From positions 4,526,001 to 4,590,000 of the forward strand of contig NZ_CP017279.1 of the NCBI RefSeq assembly GCF_001750725.1: 64,000 bases of DNA. Direction: 5' to 3'. The position numbers and the translations under genes were made by a program. Under the pieces are notes generated by a model. That model made no database searches. It saw only the letters and a list, made by a program, of their open reading frames with translations, and was not told the DNA's origin. Below are positions 26,248-34,674 of this stretch, one piece after another; the stretch's first letter is position 1; the number at the start of each line of letters is the position of its first letter. The DNA is from Enterobacter ludwigii. Lineage in GTDB: Bacteria; Pseudomonadota; Gammaproteobacteria; Enterobacterales; Enterobacteriaceae.

Positions 26248-27336
26248 TTATTTGGCGGCGGCGGTACGCCACTGTTTGATGTACTCCAGGCGTTTTTTCG
26301 GCTGCAGATACTCCAGCAGGCTTTCATCAACCGGGATAGGTTTCAGCGCATTGCCGAGCACTTTCGTCAGGCCGTCGATATCATTTTTGCCGTCGATATC
26401 GTTACGAATGGACGGGATATCCGCCTGGCTTGCCAGAATACTTTGTCCTTTTTCAGACAGGACGTAGTCCAGCCACAGTTTCGCGGCATTGCTGTTTTGC
26501 GCCTGCTGGCTGATGAACGACACGCGTGATAACACCAGGGTGTAATCTTTTGGATAGGCGATCCCCAGCGACGGATCGTTCTTCGCGCGCGCTTCCGCGT
26601 AGGATCCGAGGATATTAAAACCGATCAGGTTTTCCCCTGATGACACCCTCTCCATCATGGTGCCGGTTGAAGACTGAACGGCTAAGCCCCCTTTGGCGAT
26701 ATCGGCCAGGGTTTTGAAGTAGTTAGGATCGGCCTTGTGATCCTGCACCGAGAGCATAAAGCCCAGACCCGATTTTTCGATGTCGTAGGTAGTGACTTTG
26801 CTCTTGAATTTATCCGTCTGGCTGGCAATAAGCTTAGCCAGCGCCGCATGGGAATCAGGCACGTCGCCCGCCGGGATCAGCCGTTTGTTGTAGATAAACA
26901 CGACGGGTTCATAGGTGGTACCGTAGGCTTTATCTTTCCAGACCGCCCATTTAGGCAGCTGGCTTTGCTCCGGTGATTTGTACTCCATGGCGTAGTCGGT
27001 AGCGAGCTTCAGCCCGGTGTCCATGGAGGAGCTCCAGACCACATCGCCGCTTCCGCCACCCGAGGCCTGTTCGCTGATAAAACGGTTGTACAGCTCGGTG
27101 CTGTTCATGTCGTTATATTCAACTTTGATGCCCGGATAGGTTTTTTCGAAGCCCTCAATCAGCGGCCCGGCAGCTTTGGTGTCGGTGGTGGAGTAGATCA
27201 CCACTTTGCCCTCTTTGGTCGCGGCATCGACCATTTTTTGATAGTCAGCAGGGTAGCCCTGCGGCAAAGCAGACAGTGCGGAAGCAGAACACAGTACGGT
27301 AGCGGTAATCAGAGAAATTCGGAAAATGTTCGACAT
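26248..27336 (-). CDS. Periplasmic binding protein of the Fbp/Pot-type ABC importer
   Basis: The 362-aa product has a signal peptide (cleavage near SALS-ALPQG) and a class II binding-protein fold beginning KEGKVVIYSTTDTKAAGPLIEGFEKTYPG. A TEPDV-like hinge is replaced by SGDVVWSSSMD. The start was set at ATG 27336 behind AAAGG; the frame runs 51 codons upstream without a signal peptide. It is the first gene of the importer run and is preceded by a 168-base gap with an inverted repeat, just beyond the response regulator. The ligand is unknown. Confidence 0.88.
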   Translation of the reverse strand: MSNIFRISLITATVLCSASALSALPQGYPADYQKMVDAATKEGKVVIYSTTDTKAAGPLIEGFEKTYPGIKVEYNDMNSTELYNRFISEQASGGGSGDVVWSSSMDTGLKLATDYAMEYKSPEQSQLPKWAVWKDKAYGTTYEPVVFIYNKRLIPAGDVPDSHAALAKLIASQTDKFKSKVTTYDIEKSGLGFMLSVQDHKADPNYFKTLADIAKGGLAVQSSTGTMMERVSSGENLIGFNILGSYAEARAKNDPSLGIAYPKDYTLVLSRVSFISQQAQNSNAAKLWLDYVLSEKGQSILASQADIPSIRNDIDGKNDIDGLTKVLGNALKPIPVDESLLEYLQPKKRLEYIKQWRTAAAK

Positions 27337-27396
27337 TATAGTTAACCTTTTAGTTACATTTGAGGAACTAATTGTCAACATAGCGCATAGCTCCGC

Positions 27397-27445
27397 GCCG
27401 ACAATAGGGGGGCGCGGGTTGCGGTTCCGAAGTGTGATTGTCGGC
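27397..27445. promoter_or_regulatory. Spaced inverted repeat upstream of the importer genes
   Basis: GCCGACAAT (27397-27405) and ATTGTCGGC (27437-27445) are perfect 9-bp arms with centres 40 bases apart, about four helical turns. A related half, ATTGTCAAC, lies at 27371-27379. It is the only prominent symmetric element between the response regulator and the binding-protein gene, so it may be the regulator's binding site. Confidence 0.55.
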
Positions 27446-27504
27446 GTCGTTTCAGCAATTAACACCATAAAATCCGCGACGCTTAGCAAACGAACGGTTA
27501 CGGA

Positions 27505-28206
27505 TTACGTTTTCTCTGCCGCTTTGCGGTAAAGCCTTCTGGGATGTCCGATATTGCCATACAGCATTTCGATGCTGATTAACCCACTTTCCACGCAGTA
27601 TTCCAGATAACGGCGGCCCGTGGTTTTGCTGATCCCGACGTATTCCACCACCTCTTCCACCGACATTGTTTTTTCGGGGTGTTCCGCAAATAAACGCTTA
27701 ATACGGTCCAGGGTGTGGGGCTCAATACCCTTTGTGGACGGGGTCTGCGAGGTGTCCGCCGCGGGGAGGTTAAACAGGCGATCCAGCGCATGCTGGTCGA
27801 CAACCTTCACCTGCTGCACGGTGTGGATGAAACGCATAAAACGCTCCAGCGAGGCGTGCAGACGCTGGAAAAAAACGGGCTTAATCAGGTAGTCAAACGC
27901 GCCGCTGCGCATGGCATGGCTACAGGTCTGCATATCGCTGGCTGCGGTGATAAAGATCACCGAGCATTCATAGCTTTTCAGGAGCGGGTTATCGATTAAC
28001 GCCACGCCTTTACCGTCCGGGAGATAATTGTCCAGCAGTATCAGCCTCGGCTGATGCTGGCGTATCAGGTTACACGCCTGCTCAATCGACGCGGCAATGC
28101 CCACCACGCGCAAATGGAAATTTTGCTCGATATACTCGCGATGCAGTTCCGCCAGGTGCGGCTCATCCTCAACAATCACAACATCAAGTGCTCGGGTCGT
28201 GGTCAT
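27505..28206 (-). CDS. CitB/DcuR-family response regulator
   Basis: The 233-aa product has a receiver domain with acidic pocket (VEDEP), phospho-acceptor D59 in LILLDNYLPDG, conserved Thr in FITAAS and Lys in YLIKPV. A C-terminal helix-turn-helix (about 180-225, MSVEEVVEYVGISKTTGRRYLEYC) is typical of CitB/DcuR/DpiA regulators. It begins 3 bases after the sensor kinase. Position next to the importer genes and the inverted repeat suggests it controls them. Confidence 0.92.
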   Translation of the reverse strand: MTTTRALDVVIVEDEPHLAELHREYIEQNFHLRVVGIAASIEQACNLIRQHQPRLILLDNYLPDGKGVALIDNPLLKSYECSVIFITAASDMQTCSHAMRSGAFDYLIKPVFFQRLHASLERFMRFIHTVQQVKVVDQHALDRLFNLPAADTSQTPSTKGIEPHTLDRIKRLFAEHPEKTMSVEEVVEYVGISKTTGRRYLEYCVESGLISIEMLYGNIGHPRRLYRKAAEKT

Positions 28207-28209
28207 GCG

Positions 28210-29847
28210 TTAGCCCTGTCGAACGGGGAGTGGATTGGGAATAAACACAGAGAATATCGTGCCTTGAGGAGCGTTATCCGTTATCTCAATGCTGCCGCCC
28301 GCCTTGTTGATATAGCCTGCCACCAGAAACAGGCCAATACCGTGCTCTGTGCCCACAATGTCGTTCTCGCTTTCCGGCTTGCTGCTGAATCCCTGGCGAA
28401 AGAGATGCGGTTTCATCGCCTCATCCACCCCGCAACCCCGATCGGCCACCTCTATCAGCAACTCCTGGTTGCGATCGGAAATGTAAAGCTCAACAGCTGC
28501 GGGAACCGGGGCTTTCAGGGTGGCGTCAACGGCGTTATCCAGCAGGTTGCCAATCACCGACACCAGCTCCGTTTCCGTGATGCTGGCAGGCATGCGGGTG
28601 AGCTGGCAGGCGGGATCAAACTGCAGTTCAACGCCCTTTTCCCGGGCGCTGACATATTTCCCTAGCAGCAATCCGCACAGGGCCGGCGAGACAAAATGGG
28701 CTGAAACGAAGTCCAGCACGCGCTGCGCCCCTTCTGACTGTGCCTGGATGTAACGGATCGCCTCGTCATAGTGTTTCATCTGCAGCAACCCCACCAGCGT
28801 GGCGGTCCAGTTCAGCTGTTCATGACGCATAATGCGCAGGTTATCCGCATAGCGTTTAATCTGGCTTAGCTGGCTGCTGAGAGTGTTGATATCATTCTTG
28901 TCGCGAAAGCTATAAACCCAACCGCTTTCAACACCAGGTTCAACCTCAATCGCCACGCGGTTCACAATCACCTCGCGCTGGTTAAGCACCGCAATCTGGT
29001 CGTGGCTGCCGCGGCTAACCGAGGCGTAGCGCTGAGATAAAAAACCGGGGGACGTTTGCAGAACGTCTTCCAGCGGTTTGCCGATAAGCGCTTTCTCACT
29101 TTGATGAATATCCAGCATCTCTCTGGCGGCACGGTTAATTAAAATCAGCTGCTTTTCTTCATTGACGGCAAATACCCCTTCATACATTGCTTCCAGCAGC
29201 GCGCGTTGCTGTAAGACCAGTTGCGCAATATCTTTTGGCTCAAGGCGGAACATCTGCTTTTTAAGATTGCGGGTAAACAACCAGGAAAAAATAAACAGTA
29301 ACAGCAACAGACCCATACCGTATAACCCGGACTGCCAGAGAATACGCGCATTGATATTCGCAATGTACGACGTCAAATAACCGACCGAGACAATCCCAAT
29401 CACCTGATGCTGCGCATTAAGGATGGGCGCTTTGCTGCGCAGTGAAACCCCAATCCCACCCTTACGCACCGAAATAATTGTTTTGCCTTGTAATACCTCC
29501 GCATTATCCCCGCCGATCATCGGTAAATTGATGCGTTCCGGTGATTCTGAATGATAGAGATGCTGTTCCCGGGTATCGCCAATGACAATATAACTGGCAT
29601 CACTTTCGGCCCGTATAGGCTGAATTAAACGGGCGATGGCGGGGATATTTCTGGACGCGACGTTTTCCGCCAGACCCGGCATCAACGCGATTTCGCTGGC
29701 CTGAACCCGGGCGCGCTGGCCAAGATCGTGATGCAATTGCCGGTCAATAAAATGAAACAGGATGGTTCCCAGCAGAACTAACAGCAGGCAGGAGAAGCAC
29801 ACCAGCGCTAAAAAAAGTTTTACCTGAAAAGAGAGTCTGCGTTTCAT
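28210..29847 (-). CDS. CitA/DcuS-family sensor histidine kinase
   Basis: The 545-aa inner-membrane kinase has TM1 (about 9-31), a periplasmic PAS-like sensor (about 35-165), TM2 (about 172-192), a cytoplasmic PAS (about 215-310), phospho-acceptor H342 in MRHEQLNW (as in the HExxN of DcuS) and an ATPase domain with NLLDNAVDA and GIGLFLV. Family members sense citrate, C4-dicarboxylates or related acids. It sits divergent to yjdI, where dcuS lies in E. coli, but the sequence is far from DcuS as I remember it. So it is a positional equivalent, and its ligand is open. Confidence 0.92.
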   Translation of the reverse strand: MKRRLSFQVKLFLALVCFSCLLLVLLGTILFHFIDRQLHHDLGQRARVQASEIALMPGLAENVASRNIPAIARLIQPIRAESDASYIVIGDTREQHLYHSESPERINLPMIGGDNAEVLQGKTIISVRKGGIGVSLRSKAPILNAQHQVIGIVSVGYLTSYIANINARILWQSGLYGMGLLLLLFIFSWLFTRNLKKQMFRLEPKDIAQLVLQQRALLEAMYEGVFAVNEEKQLILINRAAREMLDIHQSEKALIGKPLEDVLQTSPGFLSQRYASVSRGSHDQIAVLNQREVIVNRVAIEVEPGVESGWVYSFRDKNDINTLSSQLSQIKRYADNLRIMRHEQLNWTATLVGLLQMKHYDEAIRYIQAQSEGAQRVLDFVSAHFVSPALCGLLLGKYVSAREKGVELQFDPACQLTRMPASITETELVSVIGNLLDNAVDATLKAPVPAAVELYISDRNQELLIEVADRGCGVDEAMKPHLFRQGFSSKPESENDIVGTEHGIGLFLVAGYINKAGGSIEITDNAPQGTIFSVFIPNPLPVRQG

Positions 29848-29878
29848 ACGACCTGACGCGGGGAGTCTGATTAGAGCG

Positions 29879-29890
29879 GTCTGCGCAGAC
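29879..29890. promoter_or_regulatory. Palindrome between kinase and yjdI genes
   Basis: GTCTGCGCAGAC is a perfect 12-bp palindrome 32 bases upstream of the kinase start codon in the divergent gap. It may be an operator for the kinase gene or the yjdI side. No known consensus is matched. Confidence 0.35.
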
Positions 29891-30025
29891 TGACATGAGG
29901 AAATGGGGGATGCAATCTGGCGAAAACAGAGTTGTGACCTGGCTTTTCGTTTTGGGGGTTATAGCTATCAGGATCGCGTAAGGCTATGCTTCATTCAGCA
30001 CCCGAATAATTACAGAGGCAATGTC

Positions 30026-30256
30026 GTGGATAAAGCGCTACTGGATGCAGGCTACCGGGCCTATACCGGAGAGAAAATTGACGTTTACTTCAACACCGCG
30101 ATCTGCAAACACTCAGGAAATTGCGTGCGCGGGAGCGCTAAGCTCTTCAACCTGAAACGTAAACCGTGGATTATACCGGATGAAGTGGACGTCGAAACGG
30201 TTGTACATGTGATTGATACCTGCCCGAGCGGTGCGCTGAAGTATCGCCAAAAATAA
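30026..30256 (+). CDS. yjdI: YjdI family, predicted 4Fe-4S mono-cluster protein
   Basis: The 76-aa product from GTG 30026 matches E. coli YjdI over its length. The cluster-type cysteines are C27 and C33 (AICKHSGNC) and C66 (DTCPSGAL). Function is not established; the family is predicted to bind an iron-sulfur cluster. A longer frame begins at 29903, but the extra residues are unlike the family; GTG 30026 follows CAGAGGC. It is 10 bases before yjdJ, the same pair as in E. coli. Confidence 0.9.
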   Translation: MDKALLDAGYRAYTGEKIDVYFNTAICKHSGNCVRGSAKLFNLKRKPWIIPDEVDVETVVHVIDTCPSGALKYRQK

Positions 30257-30266
30257 GCGAGGAACC

Positions 30267-30539
30267 ATGGATATTCTGGAAGGCCATAACAAGTTTTACG
30301 TCAACGATGCTGACGGTAACCAGGTTGCAGAGATTGTCTTCGTACCGACCGGTGAGCATCTGAGCATTATCGAGCACACCGATGTGGATCCGAGCCTGAA
30401 AGGGCAAGGTGTGGGTAAACAGCTGGTGGCAAAAGTGGTCGCGAAGATGCGCGGTGAAAACCGAAAAATTATCCCGCTATGCCCGTTTGCCAAACATGAG
30501 TTTGATAATACGCGGGAATATGACGATATTCGGGCGTAG
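30267..30539 (+). CDS. yjdJ: YjdJ-type small GNAT acetyltransferase-like protein
   Basis: A 90-aa minimal GNAT fold with the acetyl-CoA loop [18 protein letters not shown] and the C-terminal CPFAKHEF segment. The substrate is unknown. It follows yjdI by 10 bases with GCGAGGAACC as ribosome site and ends at a strong terminator. Confidence 0.92.
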   Translation: MDILEGHNKFYVNDADGNQVAEIVFVPTGEHLSIIEHTDVDPSLKGQGVGKQLVAKVVAKMRGENRKIIPLCPFAKHEFDNTREYDDIRA

Positions 30540-30542
30540 AAA

Positions 30543-30569
30543 CACACCGGCAATGGCCGGTGTTTTTTT
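30543..30569 (+). terminator. Terminator after yjdJ
   Basis: ACACCGGC-AATG-GCCGGTGT followed by seven T. It lies between the convergent yjdJ and LysE-family genes. Confidence 0.9.
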
Positions 30570-31179
30570 ATCTGATCTGTTCAAACAGCAGCACCACTGC
30601 AATCACTACCATCATTCCCCCTGATGCTCTGCTCACCAGACGCGCGGCCTGCGGGCGGGTGGCCAGGATGGCTTTTGAACCGTATCCCACCAGCAGATAG
30701 ACCAGCGTACAGGTGATGAGGTGTAGCAAGCCCAGCGCGGACATCTGCATCGCAACCGACCAGCTTCCCTTCGGGTCAGTAAATTGTGGAAGCAGGGCCA
30801 GGAACAGCAAAAAAACTTTCGGGTTAAGGCCGCTGATACATAATCCCTTCACCGCCCACTGTTTCCAGTTTGCCGCCGAGGTTGTGGCGCTTTCCGGTGC
30901 GCCAGGAGCGCGTAACAGTGAGATACCAAGCCACAGCAAGTAAAGTGCTCCCGCTATCGTCAGCCCGGATAATGCCAGCGGATGTTGCGCCATCATGACG
31001 CCCACGCCCGCGACCACAATCAGTGTCGCCAGCAGATGCCCGGACATGAGGCCCATCACTGCGGGTATCACGCGCCGCCCGTGGATGCCGGCGCTAATAG
31101 CGTAAGCCCAGTCGGCGCCCGGCGTCATGATGAGCAGGAAAGACACCACCCAAAACCCAGCCACAATACTCATTTCCAT
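30568..31179 (-). CDS. LysE/RhtB-family amino-acid exporter
   Basis: A 203-aa inner-membrane protein with about six helices. It begins GFWVVSFLLIMTPGADWAYAIS, the RhtB-family N-terminus, and has the conserved GLCISGLNPKVFLLFLALLPQF segment. These proteins export amino acids such as homoserine, threonine, lysine or arginine analogues. An Lrp-type regulator is encoded divergently 116 bases away, a frequent pairing for exporters induced by their substrate. Confidence 0.9.
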   Translation of the reverse strand: MEMSIVAGFWVVSFLLIMTPGADWAYAISAGIHGRRVIPAVMGLMSGHLLATLIVVAGVGVMMAQHPLALSGLTIAGALYLLWLGISLLRAPGAPESATTSAANWKQWAVKGLCISGLNPKVFLLFLALLPQFTDPKGSWSVAMQMSALGLLHLITCTLVYLLVGYGSKAILATRPQAARLVSRASGGMMVVIAVVLLFEQIR

Positions 31180-31295
31180 CGTCTGTAAAACTCCAGAATT
31201 TCACCCGTCAACAGAGAGAAAGCATATCGGTATCCGGACGAAATGAGTTTTCAATGTTATGCTCAAAAGACGGTGAAATTGACAAAATCTTCCAC

Positions 31296-31769
31296 ATGGA
31301 CAGCATCGATCGAAAAATTCTTGCGCAGTTGCAGGCTGATGGCCGTTTATCTCTTACGGAGCTGGCTGAACGGGTGAACCTGAGCCTCTCGCCGTGTCAC
31401 CGGCGCGTGCGGGCGCTGGAGCAAAGCGGGGCCATTACGGGATACCGGGCCAGTCTCGATCCCGCCAAAATGGGGTTTAACTTTCTGGCGATCGTGTTTG
31501 CGACGCTGAAAGAGGGCGACAGAAAGGCGGTGAGCGCCTTTGAGGAGGCGGTGGAAGAGATCCCGCAAATTGTGCTGGCGCAGCGTTTATTTGGCGATCC
31601 TGATTATCTGATGCACGTCGTGACCCGCGACCTGCCGGCTTTTCAGAAACTCTATGATGAGAAGCTCTCTGCGATGCCCGGCGTTCAGCATCTTCGCTCA
31701 ACGCTGGTCATGAAAACGGTCGTGCAGGACAGGCCGTTTCCGCTCGACATCTCAGGGCGTGACGAATAA
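31296..31769 (+). CDS. Lrp/AsnC-family regulator, probably of the adjacent exporter
   Basis: The 157-aa product has an N-terminal winged HTH (MDSIDRKILAQLQADGRLSLTELAERVNLS) and a C-terminal RAM ligand-binding domain (about 65-145, with GDPDYLMHVVTRDLPAFQKLY). ATG 31296 was chosen by family alignment; its ribosome site is weak, and an in-frame ATG at 31254 would add 14 residues. Divergence from the LysE-family gene suggests it senses the amino acid that is exported. Confidence 0.88.
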   Translation: MDSIDRKILAQLQADGRLSLTELAERVNLSLSPCHRRVRALEQSGAITGYRASLDPAKMGFNFLAIVFATLKEGDRKAVSAFEEAVEEIPQIVLAQRLFGDPDYLMHVVTRDLPAFQKLYDEKLSAMPGVQHLRSTLVMKTVVQDRPFPLDISGRDE

Positions 31770-31770
31770 C

Positions 31771-31793
31771 GCGCCCGGCAGAACGCCGGGCGC
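31771..31793. terminator. GC-rich hairpin between convergent Lrp-type and yqeG genes
   Basis: GCGCCCGGC-AGAAC-GCCGGGCGC is a perfect 9-bp stem one base after the Lrp-type stop codon and 8 bases from yqeG's stop. It has no clear T-run, so it may be a bidirectional barrier or RNA-stabilising hairpin. Confidence 0.65.
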
Positions 31794-31801
31794 AGGGGCG
31801 T

Positions 31802-33031
31802 TTAGCCTACAAACATCACTGACACGCACAGTACGCCAACGATCAGCGTCAGCAGGTTGCCGACAGATCGGTACGGTTTCAGGGACGGGATCAGGTACGT
31901 CGACAGCGTCGGCATGATAAACAGGATCATGGCGATAAGCGGACCACTGATGGCATAAATCATCGAAATGGCATTCGGGTTAATGCAGCACACCGCAAAG
32001 GTGATTAACGACACCCCCATGATGGAGAGCGCGCGGTTAAAGGCGCGGCTCTTTTTCACGCCCACCTGGTTCAGCGATGACTTCACAATCTCCGTCGCCC
32101 CTTCGATCACCCCAAAATAGGTGCCGAGGAACGATTTCGACATGGCGATAATCGCCACAATTATCCCGGAAATCCCCAGCCATGCCGGAGAAGAGGGCAT
32201 CATCGACAGCGCCGACAGAATGGTTACCCCTTCCTGTTTTGCCGAAACGATATAGGACGGTGGAATAGAGAGCAGGCAGCTGAACACGAAGAACAGCACG
32301 CTCAGGCAGATAATCAGGTACGCCACCTTCATGATTTTCTTGCACTTGTCCATGGCGGCGTCGCCAAACTTCTCACGGCGGTCAACGGCAAACGTCGAGA
32401 TAATCGGCGTATGGCTGAAAGCGAATACCATCACCGGGATCGAAATCCAGACCTGATGCAGCGTATGGCGGTCAAATGCCATCTGGCTTGTGAGCAGCGT
32501 GGGTTGCCAGCTTCCGGTCAGATAGAGCGAGACAAACAGAAAGTAGGCGATCAGCGGAAACACCAGGAAGCCCATCACTTTTATGGTGATATGCCGTCCC
32601 ATCAGGAAGATCAGATTTAACACCAGCACCACGCCAAAACTGACCAGCACGCGAACGGCGGTATCCACCGTCATGTGTTTTGCCAGCTGCTCAGTTAACG
32701 AGTTGGTGATGGCCACTGCATAAATCTGCACCACCACGAAGAAGGCGATGAAATAGAGCGTGGTGATCAGGTTGCCCATCTTCCTGCCGTAATAATGGGA
32801 GACGGCGTCGGTGATCCCTTCATTGCCTTTTGTTTTCGACGACAGGATGAATTGTGCCAGCGCGCGGTGCGGCCAGTAGGTTAATGGGTAGGCCACAAGG
32901 GCAGTGATAAACAGGACGATAGCGCCTGCGGAGCCCAGCTGAATGGGCAAGAACAGCGTTCCTGCGCCCACGGCCGTGCCATAGAGAGCGAAACTCCAGA
33001 GAGTCTCATCTTTTGACCAAATTTTCGACAT
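31802..33031 (-). CDS. yqeG: YqeG, amino-acid/polyamine-organocation type transporter (serine/threonine-like)
   Basis: A 409-aa inner-membrane protein with about eleven helices, same length and near-continuous similarity to E. coli YqeG (start SKIWSKDETLWSFALYGTAV, core VFAFSHTPIISTFAVDRREK). It belongs to the HAAAP family of hydroxy/aromatic amino-acid permeases (SdaC/TdcC relatives). The actual substrate is uncertain. In E. coli it also lies near yqeF. Confidence 0.93.
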   Translation of the reverse strand: MSKIWSKDETLWSFALYGTAVGAGTLFLPIQLGSAGAIVLFITALVAYPLTYWPHRALAQFILSSKTKGNEGITDAVSHYYGRKMGNLITTLYFIAFFVVVQIYAVAITNSLTEQLAKHMTVDTAVRVLVSFGVVLVLNLIFLMGRHITIKVMGFLVFPLIAYFLFVSLYLTGSWQPTLLTSQMAFDRHTLHQVWISIPVMVFAFSHTPIISTFAVDRREKFGDAAMDKCKKIMKVAYLIICLSVLFFVFSCLLSIPPSYIVSAKQEGVTILSALSMMPSSPAWLGISGIIVAIIAMSKSFLGTYFGVIEGATEIVKSSLNQVGVKKSRAFNRALSIMGVSLITFAVCCINPNAISMIYAISGPLIAMILFIMPTLSTYLIPSLKPYRSVGNLLTLIVGVLCVSVMFVG

Positions 33032-33149
33032 TAGAGCAACGTATCAACTATCAAACCAACAGAATGGAGCGCAATTTACCATAATTATGGGTTGAGAGCG
33101 CAGTTGCTTCGAAGGAGTTTGGCCGGAGCGGGCGTCCGGCCAGAGGGAA

Positions 33150-33611
33150 TTAGCCTGCGAGGGCGCGTCGCTGCTGGCGACGTTTAAGGAATTTCTCGCG
33201 CAGCGTATCGTAAGCCCAGTTATAGAACATGGTGTACGGCAGGAAGAACAGGAAGAAACCAATTTCCAGTGTGAATGCCTGCAGCAGCGTGACGCCCAGC
33301 ACCGCGGCGACTATCGACACGCCGATCACAATAAACCCGCACTCGAATCCCAGCGCATGCAGTGCGCGGATTTTTGCCGTGCGTGTGATGCGGTGAACCG
33401 GCCAGAAACGGTCGAAGCCGACGTTATAGATAATGTTCCAGAGCATGGCCGTGGTTGCCAGGATAATGGTCAATCCACCCATCTCCACCACGGAACGTTG
33501 CATAAGCCACGCCGCCGTCGGGGCGAGGATCGCCGTGGCAATCCCTTCGAAACAGACGGCATGAAAGATCCGCTCCGGCAGTTTACGTTGGAGTGCATCC
33601 TGATGTTGCAT
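33150..33611 (-). CDS. PACE-family multidrug efflux protein (AceI type)
   Basis: A 153-aa inner-membrane protein with four helices made of two repeated pairs (bacterial transmembrane pair domains). The hallmark PERIFHAVCFEG contains the conserved RxxHAxxFE motif, whose Glu is needed for transport in AceI. Family members export chlorhexidine, proflavine and short diamines by proton exchange. A LysR-type gene is divergent 103 bases away, the usual arrangement for this family. Confidence 0.9.
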   Translation of the reverse strand: MQHQDALQRKLPERIFHAVCFEGIATAILAPTAAWLMQRSVVEMGGLTIILATTAMLWNIIYNVGFDRFWPVHRITRTAKIRALHALGFECGFIVIGVSIVAAVLGVTLLQAFTLEIGFFLFFLPYTMFYNWAYDTLREKFLKRRQQRRALAG

Positions 33612-33714
33612 AGTTTTAGACCTCGTGAATACGCATTTTGGCGTTGATGCGGCCTATTGTTATCGCTAAAGGTGATATATTAAAGATGGTATCCATCGAT
33701 AAAGTAGATAGTGC

Positions 33715-34581
33715 ATGCGTTATTCACCTGAAGCCCTTACCGCATTCGTTGAGACCGTCGCGGCGGGCTCTTTTTCTGCCGCCGCGCGTCGGTTACGTAA
33801 AAGCCAGTCGACCGTGAGCACATCCATCGCCAATCTTGAAGCCGATCTGGGCTTCGATCTGTTTGACCGTTCGGCCCGTCAGCCGGTGTTAACCGCCCAG
33901 GGCGAACAGGTGCTGGGTTATGTGCAGGCGATCCTCGCGGCCAGCACGCGGCTTGACGAACTGGCGGTGTCGTTAACGGCACAAACGGAGGCGCGCCTGA
34001 CGTTTGTTCTTTCCGATACCCTCAACCCGGACGTGCTGGAAGACCTGATGAACCAGTTCGACCAGCGCTTTCCCCATACCGAATTTGAATGCCTGATTGG
34101 CGAGGAAGAGGACGTTATCGATCTGCTGCAGAAGTCGCGTGCGCAGGTTGGTCTCACGGAAGCGCGTGACAGTTATCCGACCGATATTGGTTTTACCCGG
34201 TTGCCGATACAGACCCGGATGGCAATCTATGTCGCGACCAACCATCCTCTGGCCGGGCAGCAAGAAATCCAGGCCGATGAGCTGCACGGCTGGCGGGAAT
34301 TGCGGCTCAGCACCTATCTGGAGCGGGAGGCAACGCTCGCACGCGGACCCGTCTGGTCGGCACCCAACTACCTGTTACTGCTGAGTATGGCGGTTCAGGG
34401 GTTTGGCTGGTGCGTGCTGCCGTGCGCGCTGGTGGATGAATTTGCCGCCGCGAAATCGCTGGTGCAGCTGAATGTCCCCGGCTGGCCACGGGCGATCGGT
34501 ATCGATCTGCTCTGGAATAAACGATCCCCGCCCGGCGTTGCCGGAAGCTGGCTGCGGCAGTATCTGCAGGATGCGCGCTAA
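33715..34581 (+). CDS. LysR-family regulator, divergent to the PACE gene
   Basis: The 288-aa product has an N-terminal winged HTH (ALTAFVETVAAGSFSAAARRLRKSQSTVSTSIANLE) and a LysR substrate-binding domain ending at about residue 285. It probably controls the PACE efflux gene with which it shares the upstream region. The inducer is unknown. ATG 33715 lies at the very start of the HTH. Confidence 0.9.
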   Translation: MRYSPEALTAFVETVAAGSFSAAARRLRKSQSTVSTSIANLEADLGFDLFDRSARQPVLTAQGEQVLGYVQAILAASTRLDELAVSLTAQTEARLTFVLSDTLNPDVLEDLMNQFDQRFPHTEFECLIGEEEDVIDLLQKSRAQVGLTEARDSYPTDIGFTRLPIQTRMAIYVATNHPLAGQQEIQADELHGWRELRLSTYLEREATLARGPVWSAPNYLLLLSMAVQGFGWCVLPCALVDEFAAAKSLVQLNVPGWPRAIGIDLLWNKRSPPGVAGSWLRQYLQDAR

Positions 34582-34674
34582 TCCTTGTGATTAAACTCAC
34601 TATTTTTAAACAATTAAGATAATTGCCAATAACAATCCACTACTATCGTCATGTCATTTAACACAGAGGTTGTG

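Noticed and set aside
23337..27336. Naming the importer as a specific iron (FbpABC/SfuABC) or sugar-phosphate (AfuABC) system
   Set aside because: Family membership alone does not fix the ligand, and no diagnostic ligand residues could be assigned by eye.
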